64,000 nucleotides of DNA from Neobacillus paridis (GCF_016765675.1 NZ_JAESWB010000045.1:172836-236835); one strand, 5' to 3'; shown: positions 1 through 9,433, counted from the stretch's first letter. A program made the numbers and translations. The notes: generated by a model not told the origin, from the letters alone.

Positions 1-821
1 ATGATGCTCATCACCACCGCACCGCTAATCAGCGTCCGATGCTTATAAGTTTTGAAAAATTGATAGGACAGATTGGCGACGATTAAGCCAAAGAAAGTAA
101 TCGGGCCGACAAGTGCTGTGGAAATCGAAATAAACACAGCGACGATCATAAGCATCTGTTTGACGACGGCGTCATAGGGCACCCCTAAGTTAATGGCAGT
201 CTCCCGTCCCAGTGAAAGCACATCTAAATATTTCACATAGCGCCAGGCGAAAATGGTTACAACGACAACAATTCCCGCGGACAACCAAACCAAATCTGAG
301 TTGATATTATTAAAACTGGCAAACATCCGGTCTTGGACAATCTGAAACTCGTTCGGATCGATCAATACTTGAAAGAATGTCGAAATGCTCGAAAAAAACG
401 TCCCGACAATAATGCCGACAAGCAATAAAAAGTAAATCTGCTGACCGGCCTTTTTAAACAAAAAGCGATATAGCAACAGGGAAAACACAATCATGACGGC
501 AACCGAGATCAAAAAATTAATTTGTTTATTGACTGCCATCAGATGGTCAGACCCAAGAAAGAAAATCATCAATGTTTGTAAGAGCAAATAAAGTGAATCT
601 AATCCCATAATGCTGGGGGTTAAAATTTTATTATGGGTAATCGTTTGAAAAACAACGGTCGCATAGGCAATGGTAAAGCCAGTTATCACCATGGCAATGA
701 CTTTTACGATACGCCTTGGCAATGCATAATCAAAACTTCCGTTTAAATCATGAAACAGGTAGATGGCACAGCATCCTGCAGCGATCAATGCAAGAAGGGC
801 CAGTTTCATCGAATTACGCAT
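1..821 (-). CDS. FecCD-type iron-siderophore ABC permease, YclO-like (3' end outside window)
   Basis: Integral membrane permease of a siderophore ABC importer. The reading frame starts at ATG 819-821 and runs off the left edge, so about 273 residues are visible. The N-terminus begins MRNSMKLALLALIAAG, and hydrophobic segments recur throughout. It carries the FecCD-typical stretch around ITHNKILTPSIMGLDSLY and a late VGPITFFGLIVANL motif. Its start overlaps the stop of the upstream permease by 8 nt, so the two are translationally coupled and probably form the heterodimeric channel. Similarity to the Bacillus subtilis YclNOPQ petrobactin importer is from memory; the ATPase and binding protein should lie beyond the left edge. 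It should share the Fur-regulated promoter upstream of the partner gene. Confidence 0.85.
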   Translation of the reverse strand, partial: MRNSMKLALLALIAAGCCAIYLFHDLNGSFDYALPRRIVKVIAMVITGFTIAYATVVFQTITHNKILTPSIMGLDSLYLLLQTLMIFFLGSDHLMAVNKQINFLISVAVMIVFSLLLYRFLFKKAGQQIYFLLLVGIIVGTFFSSISTFFQVLIDPNEFQIVQDRMFASFNNINSDLVWLSAGIVVVVTIFAWRYVKYLDVLSLGRETAINLGVPYDAVVKQMLMIVAVFISISTALVGPITFFGLIVANLSYQFFKTYKHRTLISGAVVMSI

Positions 822-1764
822 ATCTTTTCCTCCGGAACAACAAATATAAAAAAATGCCGCTTCCGATGACACCGACCATGAGACTGATCGAAATCTCATA
901 GGGGTAAATGATTACCCTGCCAAGAATGTCACAAATGAGAAGGAAAATAGCACCAAGCAGTGCCGTATGCGGTAAGGTTTTTTTCAAATGATCTCCTTTA
1001 AAAATCGAGATAATGTTAGGAATGATTAAACCAAGAAATGGGATAATCCCAACAGTTAAAACAACAGTTGCTGTGATCAGTGCCACAAGAATCAAGCCAA
1101 TATTCACAATTCGCCGGTAAGCAAGTCCGAGATTTTTCGAGAAATCCTCCCCCATTCCCGCTATGGTAAAGCGGTTGGCATAGAAATAGGCAATGATAAT
1201 AATCGGAACACTTATGTAGAGTAATTCATAGCGGCCTTTCATGATCATCGAAAAATCACCCTGGAGCCATGCCGACATATTTTGAATTACATCTGCTTTG
1301 TAGGCAAAGAAGGTTGTTACCGAAGACAAAATATTGCCAAACATCAACCCTACAAGCGGAATGAATATTGCATCTTTAAACTTGATGCGGTCAAGGATCT
1401 GCATGAATAGAAAGGTCCCGGCAAGGGCAAAGGCAAAAGCAACCGCCATTTTTTGGAGCATTGATGCGTTCGCAAATACCAGCATCGAGACGAGTATTCC
1501 CAGCCTCGTAGCATCTAATGTCCCAGCTGTAGTCGGCGAAACAAACTTGTTTCGGCTTAGCTGCTGCATAATTAGTCCTGCAATGCTCATTCCAGCTCCA
1601 GCAAGCAAAATCGCGATAAGCCTTGGCAGCCGGCTAATTAGGAATATTTGGGTGTCCTCTGACTGGAGGTTCAACAAATCCAATGGTGATACAGTGCTTA
1701 CTCCTACGAACAAAGAGGCAGCCGATAATACCAATAATCCCAGCAGTAAATATTTCATCTTCAT
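814..1764 (-). CDS. yclN: Iron-siderophore ABC permease, YclN-like
   Basis: First membrane subunit of a FecCD-type siderophore importer, 316 aa with about nine or ten hydrophobic helices. The N-terminus has the family pattern SPLDLL then SRLPRLIAILLAGAGMSIAG, with LIMQQLSRNKFVSPTTAGT just after. The C-terminal half has VGIIPFLGLIIPNI, the region that contacts the ATPase. It closely resembles remembered B. subtilis YclN (petrobactin uptake, 316 aa), hence the symbol, although the substrate is inferred. First gene of its operon; its stop overlaps the next permease start. Two Fur-box-like sites and a structured leader element lie upstream, predicting induction by iron starvation. Confidence 0.88.
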   Translation of the reverse strand: MKMKYLLLGLLVLSAASLFVGVSTVSPLDLLNLQSEDTQIFLISRLPRLIAILLAGAGMSIAGLIMQQLSRNKFVSPTTAGTLDATRLGILVSMLVFANASMLQKMAVAFAFALAGTFLFMQILDRIKFKDAIFIPLVGLMFGNILSSVTTFFAYKADVIQNMSAWLQGDFSMIMKGRYELLYISVPIIIIAYFYANRFTIAGMGEDFSKNLGLAYRRIVNIGLILVALITATVVLTVGIIPFLGLIIPNIISIFKGDHLKKTLPHTALLGAIFLLICDILGRVIIYPYEISISLMVGVIGSGIFLYLLFRRKRYA

Positions 1765-1787
1765 AGCTTCCCAACACTTCTCTTTTT

Positions 1788-1902
1788 GGCTAATAAAAAG
1801 GTATAAAATTTTTCCAAATTTTATACTTTCCTTTGTCGCATAAATTCAACTACGCCTCATGAACCGTCCTTAAGGGCTCGCCAGTCAACGAGTTTTCATT
1901 TA
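1788..1902 (-). other. Structured 5'-leader repeat element, copy A (before yclN)
   Basis: Read on the minus strand, this segment shares an ordered set of blocks with copies at 9757-9846 and 18761-18876: AATGAAAACTCG, a GGCGA half-stem, then GGTTCATGAGGCG, AGTTG, TTTATGCGACA and GGAAAG. It ends in an AT-rich inverted repeat (GTATAAAATTT with AAATTTTATAC). It lies between the Fur boxes and the yclN start and in the direction of transcription, so it should be part of the mRNA leader. I do not recognise it as a known riboswitch class; it could be a leader RNA or a small bcr-like dispersed repeat. Confidence 0.6.
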
Positions 1903-1921
1903 AGCTTTTTATCAGTGATAT

Positions 1922-1936
1922 TGAAAATCATTATCA
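1922..1936 (-). promoter_or_regulatory. Fur box-like operator upstream of yclN
   Basis: TGAAAATCATTATCA is a 7-1-7 inverted repeat differing at one position from the Bacillus Fur consensus TGATAATnATTATCA. It lies about 160 nt upstream of the yclN start and just before the leader element, as expected for an iron-repressed promoter. Confidence 0.75.
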
Positions 1937-1989
1937 TTTAACCTTACGATTTTGATTATATCATCCTTGTATTTTAAGTCAATGCTAAT

Positions 1990-2004
1990 TGAGAATTTTT
2001 ATCA
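1990..2004 (-). promoter_or_regulatory. Second Fur box-like site
   Basis: TGAGAATTTTTATCA matches the Fur 7-1-7 consensus at most positions, with two deviations. It lies about 70 bp upstream of the first box, in the same iron-transporter regulatory region. The interval 1765-2069 otherwise holds only the leader repeat and no gene. Confidence 0.5.
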
Positions 2005-2049
2005 TTTAATTTTCTGGATTTTTAGTAAACGGAGAAGAGATCTCAAAAG

Positions 2050-2092
2050 TTCCACCAATGAATCGCTAATTATTGACGCATTGGTGGAATTT
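2050..2092 (-). terminator. Hairpin terminator at the end of the DUF418 gene
   Basis: A perfect 11-bp inverted repeat, TTCCACCAATG and CATTGGTGGAA, surrounds the stop codon of the DUF418 gene and is followed on the minus strand by a short T-rich tract. Confidence 0.6.
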
Positions 2093-3062
2093 CCCGGTAG
2101 GTTATCATCCGCCACAGCCATTCAATCGGACCGAAACGGAAATACCGCAGCCATACACAGCTGAAAATAAGTTGGATAATATAGATAGCGAGGCAAAGAT
2201 TGAGAGATTGCAGGTAGGTAATGTTGCCAAATAAATGAAACCTATTCCCCAAGAGTAATATGAACACAGTTTGGCAGAGATAGTTTGTCAAGGCCAGCCG
2301 CCCATAACTTTTTAATGGGGATAACAATTTTTGAAAAAAGGAAAATCGCAAAAGTAATACCAGCAGGCCAGCATAAAAAGCAGACACAAGTGGACCAATA
2401 GCAATTCCGATACTAAAAAAGCGCTCTGTTTGCAAACTTATGGCTTCCGACTTCATGCCAAACTGTGTCGGAGCATAGTAGGCTTGATAGGATATGCCAA
2501 CGACACCTAATAAGAACATCATTACTGTAAAAACGGCTGTCTTTTTTAACGGAATATTTTCAAAGATGCGATACTGCCCCGCGGCAACTCCTAATAGCAT
2601 CAGCGGTACCACCATAAAGATTTTTATCGAAAAAAGGGCTAAGAAGAAGAGCATGATCCCCCCGAATATAAGATTCATTACTTTGTTGGCTTTATAAAAG
2701 GGCAAGATTATCAAGCCGGAAATGGCATACACTGTCAGTGCTTCCCCCGGGTGAAACTTTACATGAACAAGACCGATTAAGAAAAGGACGGCAATCCGCC
2801 TTAAAAATAGAACATAACCATTCTTTCCCCTGGCATTAGCCCGTGTGATGAAGATATAGAACCCAATCCCAAATAAAAAGGTGAAAATTGTATAGAAGCG
2901 GCCTTCTACAAATAAATACAAAAATTTCCAATATAAAAAATCGGTAGAATCTGAAGCTGGCTGACGAATCTCCAACAACGGTCCCACATTCACCAAAATA
3001 ATCCCCATTAACGCAAAGCCGCGCAAATAATCAAGGATATCAATTCGTTTATTCAGATCCAT
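2070..3062 (-). CDS. DUF418/YeiB-family integral membrane protein
   Basis: About 330 aa, highly hydrophobic, with roughly nine membrane segments. The N-terminus, MDLNKRIDILDYLRGFALMG, is the hallmark of DUF418/YeiB proteins. The C-terminal portion around SYGRLALTNYLCQT, ending in a WLRYFRFGPIEWLWR stretch, is the DUF418 domain proper. I chose ATG 3060-3062 because GGGAGGTG precedes it by about 7 nt; an upstream in-frame start at 3107 has no such signal. The molecular function of the family is unknown, with transport or membrane modification suggested. Monocistronic, between a hairpin terminator and a 180-nt upstream gap. Confidence 0.85.
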   Translation of the reverse strand: MDLNKRIDILDYLRGFALMGIILVNVGPLLEIRQPASDSTDFLYWKFLYLFVEGRFYTIFTFLFGIGFYIFITRANARGKNGYVLFLRRIAVLFLIGLVHVKFHPGEALTVYAISGLIILPFYKANKVMNLIFGGIMLFFLALFSIKIFMVVPLMLLGVAAGQYRIFENIPLKKTAVFTVMMFLLGVVGISYQAYYAPTQFGMKSEAISLQTERFFSIGIAIGPLVSAFYAGLLVLLLRFSFFQKLLSPLKSYGRLALTNYLCQTVFILLLGNRFHLFGNITYLQSLNLCLAIYIIQLIFSCVWLRYFRFGPIEWLWRMITYREIPPMRQ

Positions 3063-3245
3063 TGTCTGCACCTCCCACGGTCCCCCAACACCATAACTAT
3101 TCTTCACACTGTTTATTTAAAGATACTAAAATCTCTGTTAAATTCAATAGCATGATAGCACATTCCTTCTTCCATCACACTTAGTATCTAGCATCGCGGA
3201 TCGAATCAGAGGCTAATGATCATTTGATTAGCTAACCTCTTACAG

Positions 3246-3282
3246 CAAAAAGCGCTTTGATCCCCCAATCAAAGCGCTTTTC
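3246..3282. terminator. Strong bidirectional intrinsic terminator
   Basis: AAAAAGCGCTTTGAT and ATCAAAGCGCTTTTC form a long stem around a CCCCC loop, with A- and T-runs on either side. It terminates the CoA-transferase gene (minus strand). Confidence 0.85.
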
Positions 3283-3325
3283 TCTATATTTTATTTCTCC
3301 CATTATAGAATAGCTAATAAAACAA

Positions 3326-4840
3326 TTAAACCGTTGCTGTTACTGACTGCAGCATTGTCCCTGTGTTCGCGAAGTTAATGTGCCAGGATAGGGCTTTTTC
3401 CAACACATGTGGTGTTTGACCGCCCCTCGTAAGAGCCTCTTGGTAATATTCCCGCAGCTGCTCACGGTACATTGGGTGAGCGCAGTTCTCAATAATTAGT
3501 TCTGCCCGCTCTCTAGGCGCTAACCCGCGTAAGTCGGCATATCCTTGCTCCGTCACAATGACATCGACATCATGCTCCGTATGGTCAACATGCGAAACAA
3601 ATGGAACAATACTAGAAATCTTCCCGCCCTTTGCCATCGACTTAGTCACAAAAATAGCCAAACGTGCATTACGGGCGAAATCCCCTGAACCGCCAATGCC
3701 ATTCATCATTTTTGTCCCTAAGACATGTGTTGAGTTCACATTTCCGTATATGTCTAATTCCAATGCTGTATTAATAGAGATCAATCCGAGACGGCGAATA
3801 ATTTCCGGATGATTGGAAATCTCCTGCGGCCGCATCAATATTTTATCACGGTATTTATCAAAGTTTCCGAATACCTGTTTCATTTTTTCCTCAGAAAGAG
3901 TAAGCGAACAGCAGGAGGCAAAATTCACCTTGCCGGCATCAATTAAATCAAATACCGCATCCTGTAACACTTCCGAATACACATCTAAATCTTCAAACTC
4001 TGATTCCAGCATGCCATGAAGAACGGCATTTGCTACCGAACCAATTCCCGATTGAAGCGGGGCGAGACGCTTTGTCAGCCGGCCGGCTTCCACTTCTTTA
4101 CGTAAAAAGTTGATTAAGTGATTGGCCATAATAAATGTTTCTTCATCAGGCGGTACGATCGTCGAAGGAGAATCAAGCTGATTGGTAAATACGATGCCTT
4201 TGACCTTGTCAATATCCACTGGAATTCCAATCGTACCTATCCGATCATCCGGCTTGGTTAATGGAATCGGACCTCTTTCCCCCTGTTTTCCCGGATCATA
4301 CAAATCATGCAATCCTTCTAGGTTCACTTGATGTGCCAAATTCACCTCAATAATAATTGCTTTTGCATTCAAAGCAAACGATAAAGAGTTTCCAACCGAT
4401 GTTGTTGGAATCACCATTCCATCCTCTGTAACTGAATACGCTTCCAAAATCGCAAAATCAACCGGCTCCATTACCCCCGCACGGACCAGTTCTGCTGTAT
4501 GCGACAAGTGCTGATCAACAAACAACATTTCCCCATTGTTAATTTTTTTTCGCATTGTTGGATCGGCTTGAAATGGAAGTCTTTTTCCCAGAATCCCCGC
4601 CTCTGCAAAAAGCTTGTCCACATCCGAACCTAACGAAGCCCCTGTATAGACATTCACTTTAAAAGACTCTGTTTCAGCACGTTTCACCAGCGCAAATGGC
4701 ACCGCTTTCACGTCACCCGCACGTGTGAATCCGCTCAACCCCAGAGTCATTCCGTCTTGAATCCATGACGCCGCTTCTTCCGGCGACACAACACGATCCA
4801 AGAGCCGCTTATCGCGAATCCGTTCGTATTTATTTTCCAT
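3326..4840 (-). CDS. Acetyl-CoA hydrolase / succinyl-CoA:acetate CoA-transferase family protein
   Basis: Class I CoA-transferase of about 504 aa, the usual size for Cat1/SucCoA-type enzymes that exchange CoA between succinyl- or acetyl-CoA and carboxylates. The N-terminal half has SGFTRAGDVKAVP. The active-site region DLDVYSEVLQDAVFDLID contains the expected catalytic glutamate, and the C-terminal half has GTKMMNGIGGSGDFARNA and the TEQGYADLRGLAPRERA signature. ATG 4838-4840 follows GGGAGAGGG; a longer TTG start is possible. A LytTR regulator lies directly upstream on the same strand, suggesting control of acetate/CoA metabolism. The exact acceptor cannot be read from sequence. Confidence 0.9.
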   Translation of the reverse strand: MENKYERIRDKRLLDRVVSPEEAASWIQDGMTLGLSGFTRAGDVKAVPFALVKRAETESFKVNVYTGASLGSDVDKLFAEAGILGKRLPFQADPTMRKKINNGEMLFVDQHLSHTAELVRAGVMEPVDFAILEAYSVTEDGMVIPTTSVGNSLSFALNAKAIIIEVNLAHQVNLEGLHDLYDPGKQGERGPIPLTKPDDRIGTIGIPVDIDKVKGIVFTNQLDSPSTIVPPDEETFIMANHLINFLRKEVEAGRLTKRLAPLQSGIGSVANAVLHGMLESEFEDLDVYSEVLQDAVFDLIDAGKVNFASCCSLTLSEEKMKQVFGNFDKYRDKILMRPQEISNHPEIIRRLGLISINTALELDIYGNVNSTHVLGTKMMNGIGGSGDFARNARLAIFVTKSMAKGGKISSIVPFVSHVDHTEHDVDVIVTEQGYADLRGLAPRERAELIIENCAHPMYREQLREYYQEALTRGGQTPHVLEKALSWHINFANTGTMLQSVTATV

Positions 4841-5052
4841 ATTCCATCCCTCTCCCAAAATATGAAATTACATTAATTTTACCTTAAATAACTTATTAAT
4901 TAGGGATTTCTGGGATATATTACGTAAAATTAAGACAAAGCAGCATTTTTTTCTTCTAAAGCAGAATGATTTAATTTAATAGTTTTATAATTTAGAATCA
5001 TCACATTACTACAAGCTTTCCAGGCAATATAGATGAGCCAGAGAAAAATCGA

Positions 5053-5700
5053 TTAAAACCCTAACAGCCTGCGAAAATAACTTGAATATGACTGGCTTAC
5101 AGGAACTCGGTCGCCATTATCCATTGATAGAATAAAGGTAGAGTGAGTATCAGGGAAAATCTCCTTAATATGATTGACATTCACAATAAAGGAACGATGG
5201 CAGCGGATAAAATAATCCTTCGGTAAGACAAACTCAAATTCCTGCAGCGAATATTTATGTGTCCCACAGTGCTCGTTCGTGTGGACATAGGTCTTTTTTT
5301 CCTTCGATTCAAGATAGATTACTTGTGAAAATGGCAAGGGGATCCAGCCATCATCTGTCTTTAGGGTAACAACCAATTTTCCGTTTGTCAGCGCAGGGAA
5401 GATCGCCGTCACACAGCCCTCAAGCTTTCCCGTATGAAAAAGCGGGACTGCCATCCCATGATAAGGAACCCCAAAAACGTCCCGATTGATGAACTCCGAC
5501 ACCTTTTGCTTCGAATGGATCGCTTTATAAGCAATCGTCCCTTCCCTTAAAGGATCACCGGGGCGAATCTTCAAATCAATCCGCTTGCTAGGCCGATAGT
5601 AAATATACTCATAGGTGTTCGAAACGGCAAGCGAAATTTCTTCCGAAAAAAGTTCACTAATCACATCCAAAAGCGAAACAACCGTAATACTTTCCAACAC
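5053..5700 (-). CDS. LytTR-family DNA-binding transcriptional regulator
   Basis: About 215 aa. The C-terminal ~100 residues form a LytTR domain: FSQVIYLESKEKKTYVHT, then FIRCHRSFIVNVNHI and a terminal SYSSYFRRLLGF. The N-terminal ~110 residues resemble a small sensory fold rather than a phosphoacceptor receiver, since no acidic pocket is visible. GTG 5698-5700 follows GGAGG by 6 nt and was preferred over an ATG at 5736 that lacks a ribosome binding site. It lies upstream of the CoA-transferase gene in the same direction with a 212-nt gap, a plausible place for its operator, so it probably regulates that gene. Ligand unknown. Confidence 0.8.
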   Translation of the reverse strand: MLESITVVSLLDVISELFSEEISLAVSNTYEYIYYRPSKRIDLKIRPGDPLREGTIAYKAIHSKQKVSEFINRDVFGVPYHGMAVPLFHTGKLEGCVTAIFPALTNGKLVVTLKTDDGWIPLPFSQVIYLESKEKKTYVHTNEHCGTHKYSLQEFEFVLPKDYFIRCHRSFIVNVNHIKEIFPDTHSTFILSMDNGDRVPVSQSYSSYFRRLLGF

Positions 5701-5855
5701 TATACACCTCCACTTTAGTGTCAACGTCGGTATCAAGCACCAATCTCCAACACCACTTTACGATATCAGCACAAGCATAGGTATGATAAACAAGGCCAAA
5801 AAGATCATGGCGGCGGTCAAATGGAATTTTCTGCGGAACCCTCCAGACAGCCCGG

Positions 5856-6470
5856 CTACCCAAGCCGGTAGATTAGAAATCTTTCATTTGCATCCCGTAA
5901 ATATTCGTGTGGCAGTACGATCTCCTTTTTCAATTCAAAAGGGCTATCGTTTCCCAAATAAAAAATATAATCCTCCGAAGGATAGTACAAAATTAATTCA
6001 GCACTCCGCTCACATTCCTCAACTGAGTTCAATACATTGTTAATGATACTCCTAAACACCTGAATGGAAAATGGATTAAAAAAATAAAAACGGTTATCCA
6101 TTGGGTCAATTTTATATTCCTCTGCCAAACAGCAGTAAAACTGCAGCCTTTGTAAATGATTCTTGGTTTTTCTCGCATACGCTTCGCGGTTGTCAAGCGC
6201 CTTCCTGTACAATATTTCATTCATTTCAATCCCGGCTGCTGAGGCATGAAAAAAATAATGAATGTAAAAAACTAACCGTCCCTTGCCGCAGCCAAAATCA
6301 ACCACCCGGTCGGTTCGCGTTACTTCGTAGTTTTCAAACAATACCTCAAGGGCACCATATGGTGTTGGCTCGTACGGGTAGTAACGGAAGGGTTTTGGTG
6401 CCGGCCCTTCCATTCTGTCTCCTTGTGTTTGGATGCCCAACAATTGATCATAATAATGTTCCTTCATCAA
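5856..6470 (-). CDS. Class I SAM-dependent methyltransferase, substrate unknown
   Basis: 204 aa. Motif I, RVVDFGCGKGRLVFYI (about residues 55-70), is a textbook S-adenosylmethionine-binding loop, and NRFYFFNPFS near residue 127 occupies the motif IV position. The remainder is a single Rossmann-like domain, so the protein has little extra substrate-recognition sequence. Between this gene and rsmF upstream is an imperfect inverted repeat (AGCAGGATCTA with TAGATCCCTGCT, 6484-6514) that could end the rsmF transcript. Target molecule not predictable. Confidence 0.8.
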   Translation of the reverse strand: MMKEHYYDQLLGIQTQGDRMEGPAPKPFRYYPYEPTPYGALEVLFENYEVTRTDRVVDFGCGKGRLVFYIHYFFHASAAGIEMNEILYRKALDNREAYARKTKNHLQRLQFYCCLAEEYKIDPMDNRFYFFNPFSIQVFRSIINNVLNSVEECERSAELILYYPSEDYIFYLGNDSPFELKKEIVLPHEYLRDANERFLIYRLG

Positions 6471-6546
6471 AAAGCTCCTAACAAGCAGGATCTATTTATA
6501 GTAGATCCCTGCTCTTCCAATTTAATTCCGGACATCGCTGCTTTTC

Positions 6547-7917
6547 TTACACAGACGCCCATCTCAAACCTTTTGGATAATGGTTTTTCAGTACCTGATC
6601 AGATACTTTTCCCCAACCCAGCGAATAGCCGTCAACGTCTACCAAGTACCAACCTTTTGGACCATTTGCTGACAGCGATTCACCTTTTAAATAAGCTAAG
6701 ACATCAAGGGAATCCTTGCTCAAGCTCCAGCGATATTGGACCTGTTCGCTTGTCAAGGCAAGTGCCAAAGCATGTGACGGTTCAAAGCGATTTTTCTTGA
6801 TTGTCCCCAAATGCCAGCCCGGCCTCACTACCTTAAGCTTTTCCAATGCCAACATCTCTTTCGGTACGAGATATAATTGGTCCCCAAATAACAGGAATTC
6901 ACCCATAGGTACTTCCGATAGATGCTCCTCGGCAAACCGAAGATAACTTTTTAACAGCTTGGGGTCGGACATTGGTTTAACATATTTCCGCTTTCCCGGT
7001 TCCTCTCCGTCTGTCCTCCTTAACACTGCAACATAGTGCCCCTCACCTTGCAGCTGATGCGGCCAAAGCCTGAACGTCTTTTCAATTCCCACAGCCGGGT
7101 CTTCCACCCATTCCTTTCGGCCGCCGCTAAATCCTTGATATCCCTGAACCGCTTCGATTTCAAAATGGTGCTCCTGCTGTAAAAATTGGCTGATGACTCC
7201 TTCATTTTCTTCTGGTGCAAAGGTGCAAGTCGAATAAACAAGCCGGCCCCCCGGCCGAAGCATCGCCGCTGCCTGCCGTAAGATATCAAGCTGCCGTACC
7301 GCACACTGCTTAACACTGGCTAAACTCCATTCTGTGCGGGCTTCCGGGTCTTTGCGGAACATCCCCTCACCGGAGCATGGCGCATCCACCATTACCCGGT
7401 CAAAATAGGCTGGAAATCTTTCTGCCAAACGAGCCGGCGCCTCATTGGTGACGACAGCATTTTTTATTCCCATTCGCTCCACATTTTGCGATAAAATCCT
7501 TGCCCGTGAAGGAATGATTTCATTTGTTAATAAAAAGCCCTGCTGGCCCATTTTTTCAGCAATATGAGTTGTTTTGCCGCCAGGCGCCGCACACAAATCC
7601 AACACCTTTTCTCCCGGCTGGGGGTCGAGAAGCTCGGCAGCCGCCATCGCACTTGGCTCCTGCATATAATATAGCCCTGCTTCATGGTAAGGATGCTTAC
7701 CCGGCCGGTCGGCAGCACGATAATAAAAGCCTTTTCTTGTCCAGGGGATTTTAGTGATAGAGAAAGGATTGATTTTTTCAAAATCAGCAAGTGAGATCTT
7801 TAAGGTATTCACCCTCAGCCCCTGAGCTTTAGGATGATCATAACTGTTGATAAATGCATCGTATTCACTTTTTAGCAGGACCTGCATTTTCGCGGTAAAA
7901 TCCTTGGGCAGTTCCAT
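6547..7917 (-). CDS. rsmF: 16S rRNA m5C methyltransferase, RsmF/RsmB-NOP family
   Basis: 456 aa. RsmF-type enzymes methylate cytosine-5 in 16S rRNA using SAM. The SAM-binding loop VLDLCAAPGGKTTHIA (about residue 106), the motif IV catalytic cysteine in DAPCSGEGMFRKDPEA and the motif VI cysteine in VYSTCTFAPEENEG are all present. The C-terminal ~150 residues, with LLFGDQLYLVPKE and GWHLGTIKKNRFEPSHALA, match the PUA-like extension seen in Gram-positive RsmF proteins, which separates it from RsmB. Monocistronic; ATG 7917 follows a GAGGTG-like ribosome site. Confidence 0.9.
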   Translation of the reverse strand: MELPKDFTAKMQVLLKSEYDAFINSYDHPKAQGLRVNTLKISLADFEKINPFSITKIPWTRKGFYYRAADRPGKHPYHEAGLYYMQEPSAMAAAELLDPQPGEKVLDLCAAPGGKTTHIAEKMGQQGFLLTNEIIPSRARILSQNVERMGIKNAVVTNEAPARLAERFPAYFDRVMVDAPCSGEGMFRKDPEARTEWSLASVKQCAVRQLDILRQAAAMLRPGGRLVYSTCTFAPEENEGVISQFLQQEHHFEIEAVQGYQGFSGGRKEWVEDPAVGIEKTFRLWPHQLQGEGHYVAVLRRTDGEEPGKRKYVKPMSDPKLLKSYLRFAEEHLSEVPMGEFLLFGDQLYLVPKEMLALEKLKVVRPGWHLGTIKKNRFEPSHALALALTSEQVQYRWSLSKDSLDVLAYLKGESLSANGPKGWYLVDVDGYSLGWGKVSDQVLKNHYPKGLRWASV

Positions 7918-8055
7918 GTTGGCTCACCTCGAATCATTTCAGTCTTTGTCAATCCATATAGTAAACTTTTTTAAAAAAATTTGCCAATCAGAAAAACAAG
8001 CTTCCCGTGCTGGGCCAACAGCAAAAAAGTAGCAGCCCCATCAAGGATGCTGCAA

Positions 8056-9255
8056 TCATTTCACCTGCACATTTTTTACCGGAATGGAGGATAACTTGAC
8101 CGATAATGGAAAGGCACAGAAGAGCAGGACAAGAATAAAACCAATGACTCCCTCCCAGCCAAAATGTGTCCAGAAGAATCCTCCGGTTGTCCCAGCTAAG
8201 CTTGAACCGCTATAGTAAAAAAACAAATACAAGGAGGACGCCTGGGCTTTTTCCGTTTTCGCCCGTCGTCCCACCCAGCTGGAAGCAATGGAGTGAGAAC
8301 CAAAAAAACCAAATGTAAAAATCGCAATCCCAATAATTTTTATCGCTAATGGAGCGGAAAGTGTCAGTACCGCCCCAATGACCATAATAATCAGACCAAG
8401 CCACAATACTTTCTTACGGCCGTGCTGATCAGACAGCCGTCCCATCCAAGTAGAACTGAATGTTCCCATTATGTAAACGATAAAAATCCAGCCGACGATC
8501 GTTTGGCTTAATCGATAGGGCGGGGCCAACAGCTGAAAACCGATATAATTATATAAGGTAACAAAGCTGCCCATTAAAATAAAAGCAATACCATATAAAC
8601 ATAACAGCGCCGGGTCACGCAAGTGCCGGAACATAGACGTAAATAGATTCTTAAATTTTAGCGGCTTTGAGGTGAAATATTTAGAGTTTGGCAGATTCAG
8701 CCAGAACCAAATACTGAGGATTAAACTGATGACCCCGATACTTCCCATGGCAATCCGCCAGGAAAAAAAGTCCGTCACCGAACCGGTAATAATTCGCCCT
8801 GCCATCCCGCCAATGGAATTCCCGCTAATATATAACCCCATCGCGACGCCTAAACTATTGGGATCTACTTCTTCACTCAAATAGGCCATCGCTATCGCCG
8901 GAAGCCCGGCAAGAACAATCCCCTGCAATATGCGAAAGCCGATTAGTGAACCGAAATTTAGGCTGAAGGCGGTAAAGATAACAATTAACGATGACAGCAA
9001 TAATGAAACGGACATGATCATTTTTCGACCCCATGCTTCCGACAATGAGCTGGTGATCAGCATTGAGACCGCCAGTGTAAAGGTGGTAACCGATAGTGTC
9101 AAACTCCCTGCAGCCGCGGAAATATCAAATTCCTTGGTAAAAATCGGCATTAACGGCTGTACATCATAAAGAATTGAAAATGTGATAAATCCCCCGGCAA
9201 ACAGTGAAAAATTTGCTTTCCGAAATGCTGATGTCCCTTGCTGCAGCTTACTCAT
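8056..9255 (-). CDS. Major facilitator superfamily transporter (YnfM-like drug/metabolite exporter)
   Basis: 399 aa, twelve predicted hydrophobic helices. The N-terminal half begins FSLFAGGFITFSILYDVQPL. The loop 2-3 MFS motif is present as SLSEAWGRKMIM and its counterpart in the second half as MGRLSDQHGRKKVLW. Acidic and arginine-rich helix 4-5 features (GFRILQGIVLAGLPAIAMAY) resemble the YnfM/AraJ branch. ATG 9253-9255 follows an AGGGAAGG-like site. Substrate unknown. Confidence 0.85.
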   Translation of the reverse strand: MSKLQQGTSAFRKANFSLFAGGFITFSILYDVQPLMPIFTKEFDISAAAGSLTLSVTTFTLAVSMLITSSLSEAWGRKMIMSVSLLLSSLIVIFTAFSLNFGSLIGFRILQGIVLAGLPAIAMAYLSEEVDPNSLGVAMGLYISGNSIGGMAGRIITGSVTDFFSWRIAMGSIGVISLILSIWFWLNLPNSKYFTSKPLKFKNLFTSMFRHLRDPALLCLYGIAFILMGSFVTLYNYIGFQLLAPPYRLSQTIVGWIFIVYIMGTFSSTWMGRLSDQHGRKKVLWLGLIIMVIGAVLTLSAPLAIKIIGIAIFTFGFFGSHSIASSWVGRRAKTEKAQASSLYLFFYYSGSSLAGTTGGFFWTHFGWEGVIGFILVLLFCAFPLSVKLSSIPVKNVQVK

Positions 9256-9404
9256 TCCTGAACCTTCCCTCTAACAGTTTTTCCTTTTATCACTTTACTC
9301 CCCTACAGTGTAAAATACAAATATTGAGACCGTCGTAACCATAAAGTAATTCTCTGAATATCCAAATTTTTCACTATTTACTGTTTATCAGTTTCATAGG
9401 TTCC

Positions 9405-9433
9405 TTGATTTTCCAATGATAATCTGTTATATT
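9405..9433 (+). promoter_or_regulatory. SigA-type promoter for the lysine riboswitch-dapA unit
   Basis: TTGATT (9405-9410), a 17-bp spacer and TATATT (9428-9433) lie about 42 bp before the riboswitch P1 stem. Confidence 0.65.
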
